Shown here: in pieces, positions 41,184-51,332 of the stretch
Numbering within the stretch: the first letter of the stretch is position 1
Layout of the letters: each line of letters begins with the position of its first letter
DNA from: an uncultured Alphaproteobacteria bacterium
GTDB taxonomy: Bacteria > Pseudomonadota > Alphaproteobacteria > HIMB59
DNA: 64,000 bases
NCBI GenBank assembly: GCA_902616855.1
Contig: CACMUL010000002.1
Coordinates: forward strand, 62,001-126,000
Reading direction: 5' to 3'
The notes under the pieces: generated by a model
What the model was told of the DNA's origin: nothing
What the model saw: only the letters and a program-made list of their open reading frames with translations
Database searches by the model: none
Made by a program: the position numbers and the translations under genes

Positions 41184-42192
41184 TCAAAATTTCTGCTATT
41201 TGTACAGTGTTTAAAGCAGCTCCCTTTCTTAAATTGTCAGACACGCACCAGAAATTAAGACCATTTGGAATAGTGGGGTCTCTTCTAATTCTGCTAACGT
41301 AGACAGGGTCTAAACCTGCAGATTCAATCGGAGTTACGTACCCCTCATCAGCACGGTAATCAATCATTTTTAGACCAGGGGATTTCTTAAAAATTTCTCT
41401 TATTTGGTCCTCTTCATAAGGCTTTTCAAACTCGATGTTTACAGCTAGTGAATGAGATATAAATACTGGTACTCGAACACAAGTTGCGGTTAATTCTATG
41501 TTTTGATCAAGAATTTTTTTTGTTTCATTGTACATTTTCCACTCTTCTTTGGTTTGACCGTCCTCTAAGAAAACATCTATATGCGGGATAACATTAAAAG
41601 CAATTTGTTTAGTAAATTTTTCCTTCACTACTGCTTCATTTGCATAGATTGATTTAGTTTGATTAAATAATTCATCTGCAGCTTCTTTACCTGCACCAGA
41701 TACTGATTGATAAGTTGAAACAACAATTCTTTTAACTTTGAAATGGTCATGCAAAGGTTTAACCGCAACTAGCATTCCCATAGTTGAACAATTAGGATTA
41801 GAAATGATATTTTTTTTTCTAAAATCTTTTAGCGCCTCAGGATTAACCTCAGCGACTACTAATGGGACATCTGGATCTGTTCGAAAATGGGAGGTATTGT
41901 CAATTACTATACACCCTTGCTTGGCTGCTTTAGGAGCAAACTCACTTGAAACTTTCGCACCAGGTGAAAAAATAGCTATGTCAGTATCAGAAAAATCATA
42001 TTCAGCTAAATCTGCTACTACAACAGACTTGTTTTCTCCGTAATCAATTGTACTTCCTTTAGAACGAGAAGAAGCTAAAGCGATTAAATCAGAATATTGA
42101 ATTTCTTTTTCATCAATAATATCTAAAACCTCTCTACCGACATTTCCAGTTGCTCCGACAACAGCAATTTTAGGTTTTTTAGAAGAAGCCAA
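41161..42192 (-). CDS. asd: Aspartate-semialdehyde dehydrogenase
   Basis: VVGATGNVGREVLDI, NPNCSTMGMLVAVKPLHDH. Confidence 0.97.
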   Translation of the reverse strand: MASSKKPKIAVVGATGNVGREVLDIIDEKEIQYSDLIALASSRSKGSTIDYGENKSVVVADLAEYDFSDTDIAIFSPGAKVSSEFAPKAAKQGCIVIDNTSHFRTDPDVPLVVAEVNPEALKDFRKKNIISNPNCSTMGMLVAVKPLHDHFKVKRIVVSTYQSVSGAGKEAADELFNQTKSIYANEAVVKEKFTKQIAFNVIPHIDVFLEDGQTKEEWKMYNETKKILDQNIELTATCVRVPVFISHSLAVNIEFEKPYEEDQIREIFKKSPGLKMIDYRADEGYVTPIESAGLDPVYVSRIRRDPTIPNGLNFWCVSDNLRKGAALNTVQIAEILIKDYLSS

Positions 42193-42193
42193 C

Positions 42194-43276
42194 TTAAATT
42201 CTCTCGATTATTAAATCGCCCATTTTAGAACAGGAGACAAGAGTTTGGTCTTCATTTGTGTAAATATCTCCAGTTCTATAACCCTCAGAAAGAATTTTTT
42301 GGACAGCACTTTCTACTTTGTTAGATAACTCTGGTTTATTGAGATTATATTTTAACATCATAGACAAACTTAAAATGGTAGCAATTGGATTTGCTTTATC
42401 TTGACCTGCAATATCAGGAGCGCTTCCATGAACAGGCTCAAAAAGTCCATGTCTTTTACCATTTTTTTCTTCCCCCAATGATGCCGATGGTAACATTCCA
42501 AGCGAACCAGTCAGCATAGCAGCACAATCACTCAGCAAATCTCCAAAAAGATTATCTGTAACTATTACATCAAATTGTTTTGGGTTTCTAACAAGTTGCA
42601 TAGCACAATTATCTGCTAACATATTTTCTAGTGTAATATCTGAAAAATCTTTATGAGTTTCTTTCACAATCTCTCTCCAGAGTACACCTGTTTCCATAAC
42701 GTTAGCTTTCTCAACAGATGTTACTTTATTATTTCTTTTTTTGGCTAAATCAAAAGCAACTCTAGCAATCCTATCGATTTCGTAATCGTGATAAATTTGT
42801 GTGTCAATCGCTTTCTTACCATTTGGCGTGTTTTCTATTCCTCGAGGTTGACCAAAATATACACCACCAGTCAATTCTCTTACAATCATAATATCTAAAT
42901 TGTTTACCACTTCATTTTTTAATGTTGAAGCAGAAACAAGAGCATCAAAAACTAAAGCAGGTCTCAGATTTGCAAAAAGTTCTAATTCTTTCCTCAACCC
43001 TAAAAGTCCAGCTTCTGGTCTTTTTGATCTTTCTACGTCATCCCACTTTGATCCACCAACTGCTCCCAATAATACAGCATCTGAATTTTTTGCTTTCTCT
43101 AAAACAGAGTTAGTCAAAGGTTCGCCATTAACATCATATGAAGCGCCTCCAACTAAATCTTTTTCATAACTTGCATTAAGACCTTGCTCATTTAATTTTT
43201 CAATTACTCTTATGGCTTGATCTGCAACTTCCACACCAATGCCATCTCCTGGCAAAACTAAAATTTTAGAACTCAT
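42194..43276 (-). CDS. leuB: 3-isopropylmalate dehydrogenase
   Basis: LPGDGIGVEV, DNLFGDLLSDCAAMLTGSLGMLPSASLG, FEPVHGSAPDIAG. Confidence 0.97.
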   Translation of the reverse strand: MSSKILVLPGDGIGVEVADQAIRVIEKLNEQGLNASYEKDLVGGASYDVNGEPLTNSVLEKAKNSDAVLLGAVGGSKWDDVERSKRPEAGLLGLRKELELFANLRPALVFDALVSASTLKNEVVNNLDIMIVRELTGGVYFGQPRGIENTPNGKKAIDTQIYHDYEIDRIARVAFDLAKKRNNKVTSVEKANVMETGVLWREIVKETHKDFSDITLENMLADNCAMQLVRNPKQFDVIVTDNLFGDLLSDCAAMLTGSLGMLPSASLGEEKNGKRHGLFEPVHGSAPDIAGQDKANPIATILSLSMMLKYNLNKPELSNKVESAVQKILSEGYRTGDIYTNEDQTLVSCSKMGDLIIERI

Positions 43277-43885
43277 TTAATTATTTTTAAATAACCAAGG
43301 TTTTTTATTTTTTTTATCCTCTTCGTAAGCATTAATTTTGTCTTTGTAACCAAGGGTAATGCCAATATCGTCTAATCCCTGCAAAAGTCTTTCTTTTCTG
43401 AATTCTTCAATTTCAAATTTGATTAAATGGTTTCCGGCTTTGATGACTTGCTCCGGAAGGTCAATAGTGAACTCAATTTGGTTTTTAGCTGCTGTCATTA
43501 ACTGATCAAGGTTTTCAGGGTTGACAACAATCGGTAAAATTCCATTTTGAAAGCAATTATTATAGAAAATATCAGCAAAACTTGTTGAAATTACGCTTCT
43601 TATTCCAAAATCTTTAAGAGACCAAGGGGCGTGCTCTCTACTTGAACCACAACCAAAATTGTCACCGGCAACCAAAATTTTTGACTGATCATAAGGAGAT
43701 GTATTCAAAACAAAATCTTTGATGAGGTTTCCATCGTTATCATATCTCATCTCATAAAACAAACTTACACCAAGACCAGTCCTTTTAATTGTTTTGAGAA
43801 ATTGCTTTGGGATGATCATATCAGTATCGATATTAACAATTGGCAAAGGAGCTGCGATACCTTTTAAAGAATGAAACTTATCCAT
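43277..43885 (-). CDS. leuD: 3-isopropylmalate dehydratase small subunit
   Basis: [29 protein letters not shown]. Confidence 0.97.
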   Translation of the reverse strand: MDKFHSLKGIAAPLPIVNIDTDMIIPKQFLKTIKRTGLGVSLFYEMRYDNDGNLIKDFVLNTSPYDQSKILVAGDNFGCGSSREHAPWSLKDFGIRSVISTSFADIFYNNCFQNGILPIVVNPENLDQLMTAAKNQIEFTIDLPEQVIKAGNHLIKFEIEEFRKERLLQGLDDIGITLGYKDKINAYEEDKKNKKPWLFKNN

Positions 43886-43886
43886 T

Positions 43887-45296
43887 TTATGTAAAATCTC
43901 TTATGTCTGAAATGTTTCCCGTAATAGCAGATGCTGCAGCAAGCTCAGGACTCATTAAATGAGTTCTACCACCTCGGCCTTGTCTACCTTCAAAATTTCT
44001 ATTAGAAGTTGATGCGCACCTTTCACCAGGTTTTAATTGATCAGGATTCATACCAAGGCACATTGAACATCCAGCCTCTCTCCATTCAAAACCAGCATCT
44101 TTTAAAATTTTATCAATTCCTTCTTCTTCAGCTTGTTTTTTAACTAAGCCTGATCCTGGTACTATCATTGCCTGAACGTGTGAAGCAATCTTTTTGTCCT
44201 TAACAATAGATGCAACTTTTCTTAAATCCTCAATTCGACCATTTGTACAAGAGCCAATAAATATTTTATCTAACTTTATGTCTGTGATTTTTGTTCCAGG
44301 CTTAAGGCCCATATACTCAAGTGATCTCTCTATACTTTTCTTTTTATTTTCTGTTTTAGCACTTCTCGGATTTGGTACTGTGCCTTTCACTGACACAACA
44401 TCCTCAGGGCTAGTTCCCCATGTCACCATTGGGTCAATTTCTGAACTATCTATAACTATTTCATGATCGTAATTTGCATCATTATCTGAGGGAAGGGATG
44501 ACCAGTATTCTACTGCTTGATCCCAGTGTTCAGTTCCAGGAGCGTAAGGTCTGCCTTTTATATAATTAAAAGTTGTTTGATCTGGGCTAATTAAACCGGC
44601 GCGAGCTCCAGCTTCAATGCTCATATTACAAATAGTCATTCTGCCTTCCATTGAAAGGCCCATAATAGATGAACCAGAATACTCAATTACATGACCAGTT
44701 CCTCCAGCTGTTCCAATTTTTCCAATTATGTACAAGATTAAATCTTTAGAATTTACACCAAAAGGAAGTTCACCATTGACCGAAATTCTCATATTTTTTG
44801 CTGGATTTTGAACAATTGTTTGCGTAGCCAGAACATGCTCAACTTCACTTGTTCCGATACCAAAAGCGAGAGCTCCGAAAGCTCCATGGGTAGAGGTGTG
44901 ACTGTCTCCACAGACAATTGTCATGCCCGGTTGGGTAATTCCCTGCTCAGGACCAATGATATGAACAATACCTTGTCTTTGGTCCATTAAATCAAAATAT
45001 TGAATTCCATGCTCTTTAGTGTTTTTTGCTAGAGTTTCGACCTGAATTTTACTTTGTGGGTCCTCAATATTTTGTCTATTTATAGTAGGAACATTATGGT
45101 CTGCGACAGCTATCGTAGCCTCTGGTCGATGAACAGGACGATTGGAAATTTTTAATCCTTCGAATGCTTGAGGGCTAGTTACTTCATGAACTAAATGACG
45201 ATCAATATATAAAAGATTAGTCCCATCTTCTCTTTGACCGACAAGATGCTCAGACCAGATTTTATCAAAAAGTGTTTTTGGGCCTTGGTTGCTCAA
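43887..45296 (-). CDS. leuC: 3-isopropylmalate dehydratase large subunit
   Basis: [44 protein letters not shown]. Confidence 0.97.
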   Translation of the reverse strand: MSNQGPKTLFDKIWSEHLVGQREDGTNLLYIDRHLVHEVTSPQAFEGLKISNRPVHRPEATIAVADHNVPTINRQNIEDPQSKIQVETLAKNTKEHGIQYFDLMDQRQGIVHIIGPEQGITQPGMTIVCGDSHTSTHGAFGALAFGIGTSEVEHVLATQTIVQNPAKNMRISVNGELPFGVNSKDLILYIIGKIGTAGGTGHVIEYSGSSIMGLSMEGRMTICNMSIEAGARAGLISPDQTTFNYIKGRPYAPGTEHWDQAVEYWSSLPSDNDANYDHEIVIDSSEIDPMVTWGTSPEDVVSVKGTVPNPRSAKTENKKKSIERSLEYMGLKPGTKITDIKLDKIFIGSCTNGRIEDLRKVASIVKDKKIASHVQAMIVPGSGLVKKQAEEEGIDKILKDAGFEWREAGCSMCLGMNPDQLKPGERCASTSNRNFEGRQGRGGRTHLMSPELAAASAITGNISDIRDFT

Positions 45297-45306
45297 GATA
45301 ATACTT

Positions 45307-45990
45307 TTAGCTTTTAGTTTCTGCCTCTTCTATTTTTTTCTCTACAGGCTTTTCCTCTTTTGGCTCATCTTCAACTTTGGGTTCTTCTTGTGGTGATGAT
45401 TCCTCTGATTTAGTTTCTTTAATTTCTTCTTTAGAGTTGTCTTCAGACTTAGGGGCTTCTTGAGATGAAGTTTCCTCTGTTTTGGTCTCTTTAGCTTCTT
45501 CCTTTGGTGTTTCGTCAGTTACAGGTGTATCTGATTTATTTTCTTCAGTACTAACCTCTGAAATTTCTTCAGCATCTTCGATTGTGGATACAAATTGGTT
45601 ATCATCATATGATCTACCGTCAGTTCTTTCAGCAATTCTTGCTTTTTTACCAGACAAACCTCTTAAATAATATAATTTAGCTCTTCTTACATCCCCAACT
45701 TTTACACGTTCGATTGAGTCGATAACATTACTATATAGTGGAAAAACCCTTTCAACGCCTTCACCACTAGAAATTTTTCTAACAGTAAATGAAGAGTTAA
45801 GACCGTTATTTTTTTTACCAATACAGACACCTTGAAATGCTTGCACTCTCTCTTTATTTCCCTCTTTGATCTTTACGTTAACTTTGACAGTGTCACCTGG
45901 CGCGAAGTCTGAAACCTTAGAACTTTTTAAAATCTGTTGAATTTGTGATTGTTCGTAATTTTTAATAATTTCATTCATTGTGTGCTCCAT
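45307..45990 (-). CDS. rplS: Ribosomal protein L19 with long acidic repeat C-terminal extension
   Basis: [47 protein letters not shown], followed by about 90 Glu-rich residues. Confidence 0.95.
   Translation of the reverse strand: MEHTMNEIIKNYEQSQIQQILKSSKVSDFAPGDTVKVNVKIKEGNKERVQAFQGVCIGKKNNGLNSSFTVRKISSGEGVERVFPLYSNVIDSIERVKVGDVRRAKLYYLRGLSGKKARIAERTDGRSYDDNQFVSTIEDAEEISEVSTEENKSDTPVTDETPKEEAKETKTEETSSQEAPKSEDNSKEEIKETKSEESSPQEEPKVEDEPKEEKPVEKKIEEAETKS
45364..45507 (-). repeat. Two tandem 24-aa (72-nt) repeats in the L19 acidic tail
   Basis: [24 protein letters not shown] / [24 protein letters not shown]. Confidence 0.8.
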
Positions 45991-46028
45991 CCAATATTAA
46001 TATGTGGGTGGTATCAGAGCGGCATATT

Positions 46029-46754
46029 CTACTCATTTTTGTTTTTTTTTAAATAGTTTTTAAATAAATCTGGTCTATTTTTTTCAGTATTTTCCAAAGA
46101 ATTTTGGTGTTTCCAAAGATCTATATCAGCATGTTTACCACTCACGAGTATGGAAGGTACTTCTATTTCTGAATGATCAGGGGCTATCCATGGGTTTGGT
46201 CTAGTGAATTGATCATGTTCAACTAGTCCATTTTGAAATGACTCAATAGTGTGGGTATCATTATTTCCAAGAACATCAGGTTGAAGTCTCATCAACGCCT
46301 CAATAAATAATAATGATGCTATCTCTCCTCCGTTTAATATGACATCGCTCACAGAAATCTCTTGAAATTTATAATAATCAATTACTCTTTGGTCAATGCC
46401 CTCATATCTACCATTTAGTAAGATAAAATCTTGATTGAAATTATAATTAGTTAATTTTTTTTGAGTGAGTTTTTTACCTTTGGCAGAAAAACATATTTTA
46501 ATACAGCTATCTAATTCATTTTTATTAAAGTTTGCTTCGATAGATTTTGAAATTATATCAGGTCTTAATACCATACCGGCGCCACCACTAAATGGTTTAT
46601 CATCAACAGAGTTCGCAGATAAATCACTGTAATCTCTTATATTAATCGTATTGATTTCGAAATGATTTTTTGACAGAGCTTTGCCTAACAAGCCATGTTG
46701 TAAAATTCCAGGAAAAACCTCCGGAAATATAGTAAGGATATTAAATTTTAACAT
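46029..46754 (-). CDS. trmD: tRNA (guanine-N1-)-methyltransferase
   Basis: FNILTIFPEVFPG, DKPFSGGAGMVL, GRYEGIDQRVI. Confidence 0.96.
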   Translation of the reverse strand: MLKFNILTIFPEVFPGILQHGLLGKALSKNHFEINTINIRDYSDLSANSVDDKPFSGGAGMVLRPDIISKSIEANFNKNELDSCIKICFSAKGKKLTQKKLTNYNFNQDFILLNGRYEGIDQRVIDYYKFQEISVSDVILNGGEIASLLFIEALMRLQPDVLGNNDTHTIESFQNGLVEHDQFTRPNPWIAPDHSEIEVPSILVSGKHADIDLWKHQNSLENTEKNRPDLFKNYLKKNKNE

Positions 46755-47251
46755 TAATTTTTAATTATTATTTTTTTTTTTTTAATATTTACAAATGGAA
46801 AGTTTTGTTCAGTAAATCTGAAAAATTCCTTTTTTTTACTTTTAATAAAATATATTTCCAATAAATCCCCTGCACCAAAATTTACAACTGAAGCAACTTC
46901 TCCAACTCTCTGGTCTTTATTATCAAATACCTCAAGTCCCTCTAGATCGTGGAAATAATATTCATTTCCTTTTACTGGTGATAGTTGTTCCTTTTTTAAA
47001 AAAATTTTTTTATTAACAAACTTTTCAATGTCTGTTCTATTATTTATTTCATCGATTGTTATAAGTGGGCTTTTTTTATCAAAAGATATTAGTTTTAAGT
47101 TAACAGTTTTTTCATTATCTAAATAAAATTTTTTAAATTGATTTACATCACGATCATCATTTAAATAACTGTGAAACCTTAGCAGACCCTTAGTTCCTTT
47201 AGGTCTGCCAATTACACCAACTTGTATGAACTGCTTCTCAAAGGGAGTCAC
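46754..47251 (-). CDS. rimM: Ribosome maturation factor RimM
   Basis: GVIGRPKGTKGLLRFHSY; PRC-barrel-like C-terminus; position between rpsP and trmD. Confidence 0.92.
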   Translation of the reverse strand: MTPFEKQFIQVGVIGRPKGTKGLLRFHSYLNDDRDVNQFKKFYLDNEKTVNLKLISFDKKSPLITIDEINNRTDIEKFVNKKIFLKKEQLSPVKGNEYYFHDLEGLEVFDNKDQRVGEVASVVNFGAGDLLEIYFIKSKKKEFFRFTEQNFPFVNIKKKKIIIKN

Positions 47252-47257
47252 AAGTAA

Positions 47258-47851
47258 TTACTCTTTAGTTTCGGGTTTATCCTCTGAAACCTCAGTTGAA
47301 CCCTCTTCCTCTTTAGGCTCTTCTTTTGCAAGAGCTTCTTCTTTCTTTTCCTCCAGCTCAGAAGTATCTTCTGTCTTTACCTCTTCAGCTGGTTTTTCAG
47401 CTGCTGCTTCTTCAACAGGCGGTTGCTCCTCTGTGGTAGTTACCTCCTCAGTGGGTTTTTCATCCTCTGCTTGAGCTGCTTCTTCAGTAGCTTTTGCATC
47501 TTCTGCAGCTTTTGATGCTGCTTCTTCTTTTGCTTTAACTCTTTCTTGAGCCTTTGCCTTTGGTAAATGCTTTTTTGTTTTCTCAGTTATTTTTGGAGCT
47601 TCCATCATTCCTAATTCAGAGAGAATTTTTTGAACTCTTTCTGTTGGCAAGGCTCCAACCTTAAGCCAATGTTCAGTTCTTTCTTTGCTAAGCATTACTC
47701 TTTCCTTGTGATCCTTGGGAACCATTGGATTGAAGTTGCCTATTTTTTCAATGAAGTTACCGTCTCTTGGTGCTCTCTCATCTGCAACCACAATTCTATA
47801 GAAAGGTCTTTTTTTTGAACCTCCTCTTGCTAGTCTTATTTTTGTCGCCAT
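47258..47851 (-). CDS. rpsP: Ribosomal protein S16 with long acidic C-terminal extension
   Basis: [38 protein letters not shown]; about 90-100 extra Glu/Ala/Lys/Pro-rich residues. Confidence 0.95.
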   Translation of the reverse strand: MATKIRLARGGSKKRPFYRIVVADERAPRDGNFIEKIGNFNPMVPKDHKERVMLSKERTEHWLKVGALPTERVQKILSELGMMEAPKITEKTKKHLPKAKAQERVKAKEEAASKAAEDAKATEEAAQAEDEKPTEEVTTTEEQPPVEEAAAEKPAEEVKTEDTSELEEKKEEALAKEEPKEEEGSTEVSEDKPETKE

Positions 47852-47869
47852 GATTTCTCCCTTCTGTAT

Positions 47870-49222
47870 TTATTCAATCGTTGGCATTTGGTTTCCGCCT
47901 AATAAACTTTTTATTTTATTTGCAAAACCTGGTTTTTGAGCTTGTTTCATAAGTTTTTTAGTTTGCTCAAATTGTTTTAAAAGCCTGTTGACCTCGTGTA
48001 CCTGTCTACCAGACCCTGTTGCTATTCTTCTTTTTCTTGAAGCTTTTAGTAAATCAGGATCAACTCTTTCTTCTCTTGTCATTGAGCAAATAATTGCAAT
48101 TTGATGATCAATAACTTTTTCATCAAAATCTCCACTCTCCATCATATTTTTAATTTTGCTGACACCTGGCATGTGTGACATTAGTCCAGACATTCCTCCC
48201 ATTTTTTTCATTTGAGTAAACTGTTTTAAAAGATCATTCATATTGAATTTCCCACTCATCATCTGAGATTGGAGATTTTCCATTTCTTTTTGATCAAAAT
48301 CTTTTTGTGCTTTTTCAACTAATGAAACAACATCTCCCATACCAAGAATTCTAGAAGCTATTCTCTCTGGGTGAAAAACTTCAAAATCTTCAATATTTTC
48401 TCCTGATCCAAAGAAACGAATTGGCAAACCTGTTTGATATTTTGCTGAAAGTGCAACTCCTCCTCTTGGGTCTGCGTCTAATCTTGTTAATATAAATCCA
48501 GTAAGTGGTGCTGTGGAGTTAAAAGACTCTACAACGCTTAGGGCTTGTTGACCCATCATTGAGTCTAAAACAAGTAAATTCTCTTGTGGTTTTGCCAGAT
48601 CATGAATTGTTTTCAGTTCTAAAAGTAACTCCTCATCTGTACTAATTCGACCTGAGGTATCTATAATTAAAACATCCGATAAAAGTTTTTTACTTTGTTC
48701 AAGAGCATTATTGACAATATCTTTTATATTTTCATTTATTGGCTCAATAAACTGAATATTATTTTTTTGAGATAAAATACGAAGTTGGTCTATAGCGGCT
48801 GGTCTTCTTAAATCTGTTGACACAAGTGCTACAGATTTATTAAGAGAATTTTGACAGTAATGGGCAAGTTTTGCAATTGATGTTGTTTTACCTGCACCCT
48901 GCAGACCACACATTAAAAAAGTTGAGGGTTTATTTTTAAAGTTTAACTCGCTACTTTGAACACCAAGTATTTCTGTTAGTTCATCACTTACTATTTTAAT
49001 TATTTGTTGTCCCGGCTGGACGTTTTCAATTACTTTTTGGCCAAGTGCTTTTTCTTGGATTTTTTTAATAAGATCTTTAGATACTTTAAGAGAGACATCT
49101 GCCTCTAACAGAGCAACTCTAACCTCTCGCAGGGTTGTCTCTAAATCTTTTTCAGTGATAGCGCCTTTATTTGAGAGACCTTGAAAAATTCCAGTTATCT
49201 TATTTGTTATATTTTCTAACAT
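47870..49222 (-). CDS. ffh: Signal recognition particle protein
   Basis: GLQGAGKTTSIAKLA, DTSGR, TRLDADPRGG, methionine-rich M domain. Confidence 0.97.
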   Translation of the reverse strand: MLENITNKITGIFQGLSNKGAITEKDLETTLREVRVALLEADVSLKVSKDLIKKIQEKALGQKVIENVQPGQQIIKIVSDELTEILGVQSSELNFKNKPSTFLMCGLQGAGKTTSIAKLAHYCQNSLNKSVALVSTDLRRPAAIDQLRILSQKNNIQFIEPINENIKDIVNNALEQSKKLLSDVLIIDTSGRISTDEELLLELKTIHDLAKPQENLLVLDSMMGQQALSVVESFNSTAPLTGFILTRLDADPRGGVALSAKYQTGLPIRFFGSGENIEDFEVFHPERIASRILGMGDVVSLVEKAQKDFDQKEMENLQSQMMSGKFNMNDLLKQFTQMKKMGGMSGLMSHMPGVSKIKNMMESGDFDEKVIDHQIAIICSMTREERVDPDLLKASRKRRIATGSGRQVHEVNRLLKQFEQTKKLMKQAQKPGFANKIKSLLGGNQMPTIE

Positions 49223-49224
49223 TT

Positions 49225-49264
49225 AAAAAATAAAAAAAATCGGCGAATGATACTCATCGGCCGA
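49225..49264 (-). terminator. Intrinsic-terminator-like hairpin plus U-tract immediately upstream of the ffh start codon
   Basis: Minus strand: TCGGCcgATGAgtaTCATtcGCCGA followed by TTTTTTTTATTTTTTAA-ATG. Confidence 0.65.
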
Positions 49265-49313
49265 CTAATTTTTCCTTTATTTAGTGAGGAATTTATATCA
49301 CTATAGCTGGTCT

Positions 49314-50126
49314 ATGAAAATACCTTTTATGAAAGCTCAAGGAGCAGGAAATGACTTTATTATTGTGGATAAAAACGTTGATTTCATTAGAAAGTCAAAA
49401 AAGGTTATTAAAAGACTTTGCGACAGGCGTTTTGGGGTAGGTTGCGATCAATTAATTCTATTAAAAAAAAATAGTTCATATTATCAAGTTACATTTTATA
49501 ACTCAGATGGCTCACTTGGGAAAAATTGTGGGAATGGGTTGCGATGTGCCTACAAATATTTAGTTGAAGTAAAAAAAGTTAAAAAGGCAGTCATTAAAAC
49601 TCATAAATTTTTACATTTTGGTAAGAAAACTCAAAAGGAATACAAAATCAATGTTGGGGAAGTAACTTTAGATTGGAAAAAAATTCCTTTATCAAAAAAA
49701 ATTGACTCTCAAAGTATTCAAATTAAAGGAATAAAGATACCTGGGTTAATAAAAATAATGGGGGCAAATATTGGAAACCCTCATTGCGTAGTGTTAGTAA
49801 AGAATTTAAAGCTAATTAAATTAAATATATTAGGGTCTTTACTTGTAAAAAATAAATTATTTCCTGATCAAGCTAATATTACTTTTGTAGAGGTATTAAA
49901 AAAATCAAAAGTAAAAGTATTATTTTGGGAGCGAGGTGGCGGACATACACTAGCATGTGGTTCAGGAACTTGTGCTACTGCTTTTGTTTTAAATCATAAT
50001 GGCTTTGTGTCCTCTAAAATCGAAGTAGTTACTGAACGATCAGTATTAAAAACAGAAATCAAGGACAAGATGGTTTTCCTTCAAGGCCCTGCAGAGTTAG
50101 TTTATCAATCATCGATTAATATTTAA
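49314..50126 (+). CDS. dapF: Diaminopimelate epimerase
   Basis: KAQGAGNDFIIVD, GNGLRCAYKYL, ACGSGTCATAFV; MKIPFMKAQG (49314) is a likelier start than 49284. Confidence 0.95.
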   Translation: MKIPFMKAQGAGNDFIIVDKNVDFIRKSKKVIKRLCDRRFGVGCDQLILLKKNSSYYQVTFYNSDGSLGKNCGNGLRCAYKYLVEVKKVKKAVIKTHKFLHFGKKTQKEYKINVGEVTLDWKKIPLSKKIDSQSIQIKGIKIPGLIKIMGANIGNPHCVVLVKNLKLIKLNILGSLLVKNKLFPDQANITFVEVLKKSKVKVLFWERGGGHTLACGSGTCATAFVLNHNGFVSSKIEVVTERSVLKTEIKDKMVFLQGPAELVYQSSINI

Positions 50127-51332
50127 ATGTCTAAAGTTGTTAATTTTGGATGTCGACTAAATAACTTTGAAGGAAAAAAAATTGAGGAATTATTAGCAAA
50201 TAATAATGAAAATATGGTTGTTATAAACTCTTGTGCTGTCACAAATGAGACTGAGAGGCAGGTAAGACAAACTATTAGAAAAATTAAAAAAGAATATCCC
50301 GATAAAAAAATTGTAATGACAGGTTGTGCTGCACAAATATCTCCAGATAAGTATTCTTCAATGACTGAGGTCGACAAAGTTATTGATAATATAAGTAAAC
50401 TGAAATCAGAAACTTGGACATCTTATCTTGATGAAGAACTCGAAGTAGATTTTAAAGAAGACATATTTGACTCTCCTCAAGATATCCGCCCATCTTTAGA
50501 TAATAAAAACCTTAACATCAGAGAAAGCCTCGTAATTCAGCAAGGATGCAATCATAGGTGCACATTTTGTATTATTCCTTTTGGTAGAGGTAATAATAGG
50601 AGTTTTGATCCTTTTTACTTAATTGATGAGGTGGAAAGAGTTGTAGAAAATGGTGTTAAAGAAATTGTTTTAACAGGTGTTGATATATCAGATTATGGGA
50701 GCGATTTTGATCACAAATATAACATGAGTAATTTAATTTTAGATATTTTAGATAAAACTAAATTACAACGTCTTCGACTCTCCTCAATAGACTGTGTTGA
50801 AGTTGATGAAAATTTTAATGAAGTGCTAAAGGATCAAAGAGTAATGCCGCATCTTCACCTTAGTATACAGTCTGGTGATGACATGATACTTAAGAGAATG
50901 AAAAGAAGACATAATTCGAAAGATGTATTTCAATTTATTGATCATTGTAAAAAAATTAGAAAAGATATTTCATTTGGTGCAGATATTATTGCAGGATTTC
51001 CTACAGAAACGGATACGATGTTTGAAAATACATACAAACTATTAAGAGAAAATGAAATTTCTCACCTCCATATATTTCCTTTTTCTCCAAAAAACAATAC
51101 TCCTGCTTCAAGGATGCCTCAGGTTTCTAAATTAATTATTAAAAAGAGAGCAAAAATTTTAAGAGATCTTGGTGAATTAATTTTTAAAAAAGTAAAATCC
51201 AAACTTACCCTACCAAGGGAGATCCTTATTGAAGAGTTAAATTCAGGATTAGCTATTGGATATGATCAAAATTATATCAAACATAAAGTGCCTTTAGTAG
51301 GAGTGCCTATTGGAGAAGTTATCAGGGTTTAA
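50127..51332 (+). CDS. mtaB: tRNA (N6-threonylcarbamoyladenosine37-C2)-methylthiotransferase MtaB-like
   Basis: Radical-SAM CNHRCTFCIIPFGRG, MiaB/MtaB N-terminal NSCAVTNETERQVRQTIRK. Confidence 0.93.
   Translation: MSKVVNFGCRLNNFEGKKIEELLANNNENMVVINSCAVTNETERQVRQTIRKIKKEYPDKKIVMTGCAAQISPDKYSSMTEVDKVIDNISKLKSETWTSYLDEELEVDFKEDIFDSPQDIRPSLDNKNLNIRESLVIQQGCNHRCTFCIIPFGRGNNRSFDPFYLIDEVERVVENGVKEIVLTGVDISDYGSDFDHKYNMSNLILDILDKTKLQRLRLSSIDCVEVDENFNEVLKDQRVMPHLHLSIQSGDDMILKRMKRRHNSKDVFQFIDHCKKIRKDISFGADIIAGFPTETDTMFENTYKLLRENEISHLHIFPFSPKNNTPASRMPQVSKLIIKKRAKILRDLGELIFKKVKSKLTLPREILIEELNSGLAIGYDQNYIKHKVPLVGVPIGEVIRV

Noticed and set aside
45482-45670. Plus-strand 62-aa Ser/Val-rich ORF
   Set aside because: Antisense of the acidic L19 tail.
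45991-46028. Possible L19 leader autoregulatory RNA upstream of rplS
   Set aside because: Only about 38 nt between trmD and rplS and no convincing stem; insufficient to support a structured leader.
47226-47474. Plus-strand 82-aa Ser-rich ORF
   Set aside because: Antisense to the low-complexity Glu/Ala tail of rpsP; composition is the mirror of GAA/GCT codons, not an independent protein.
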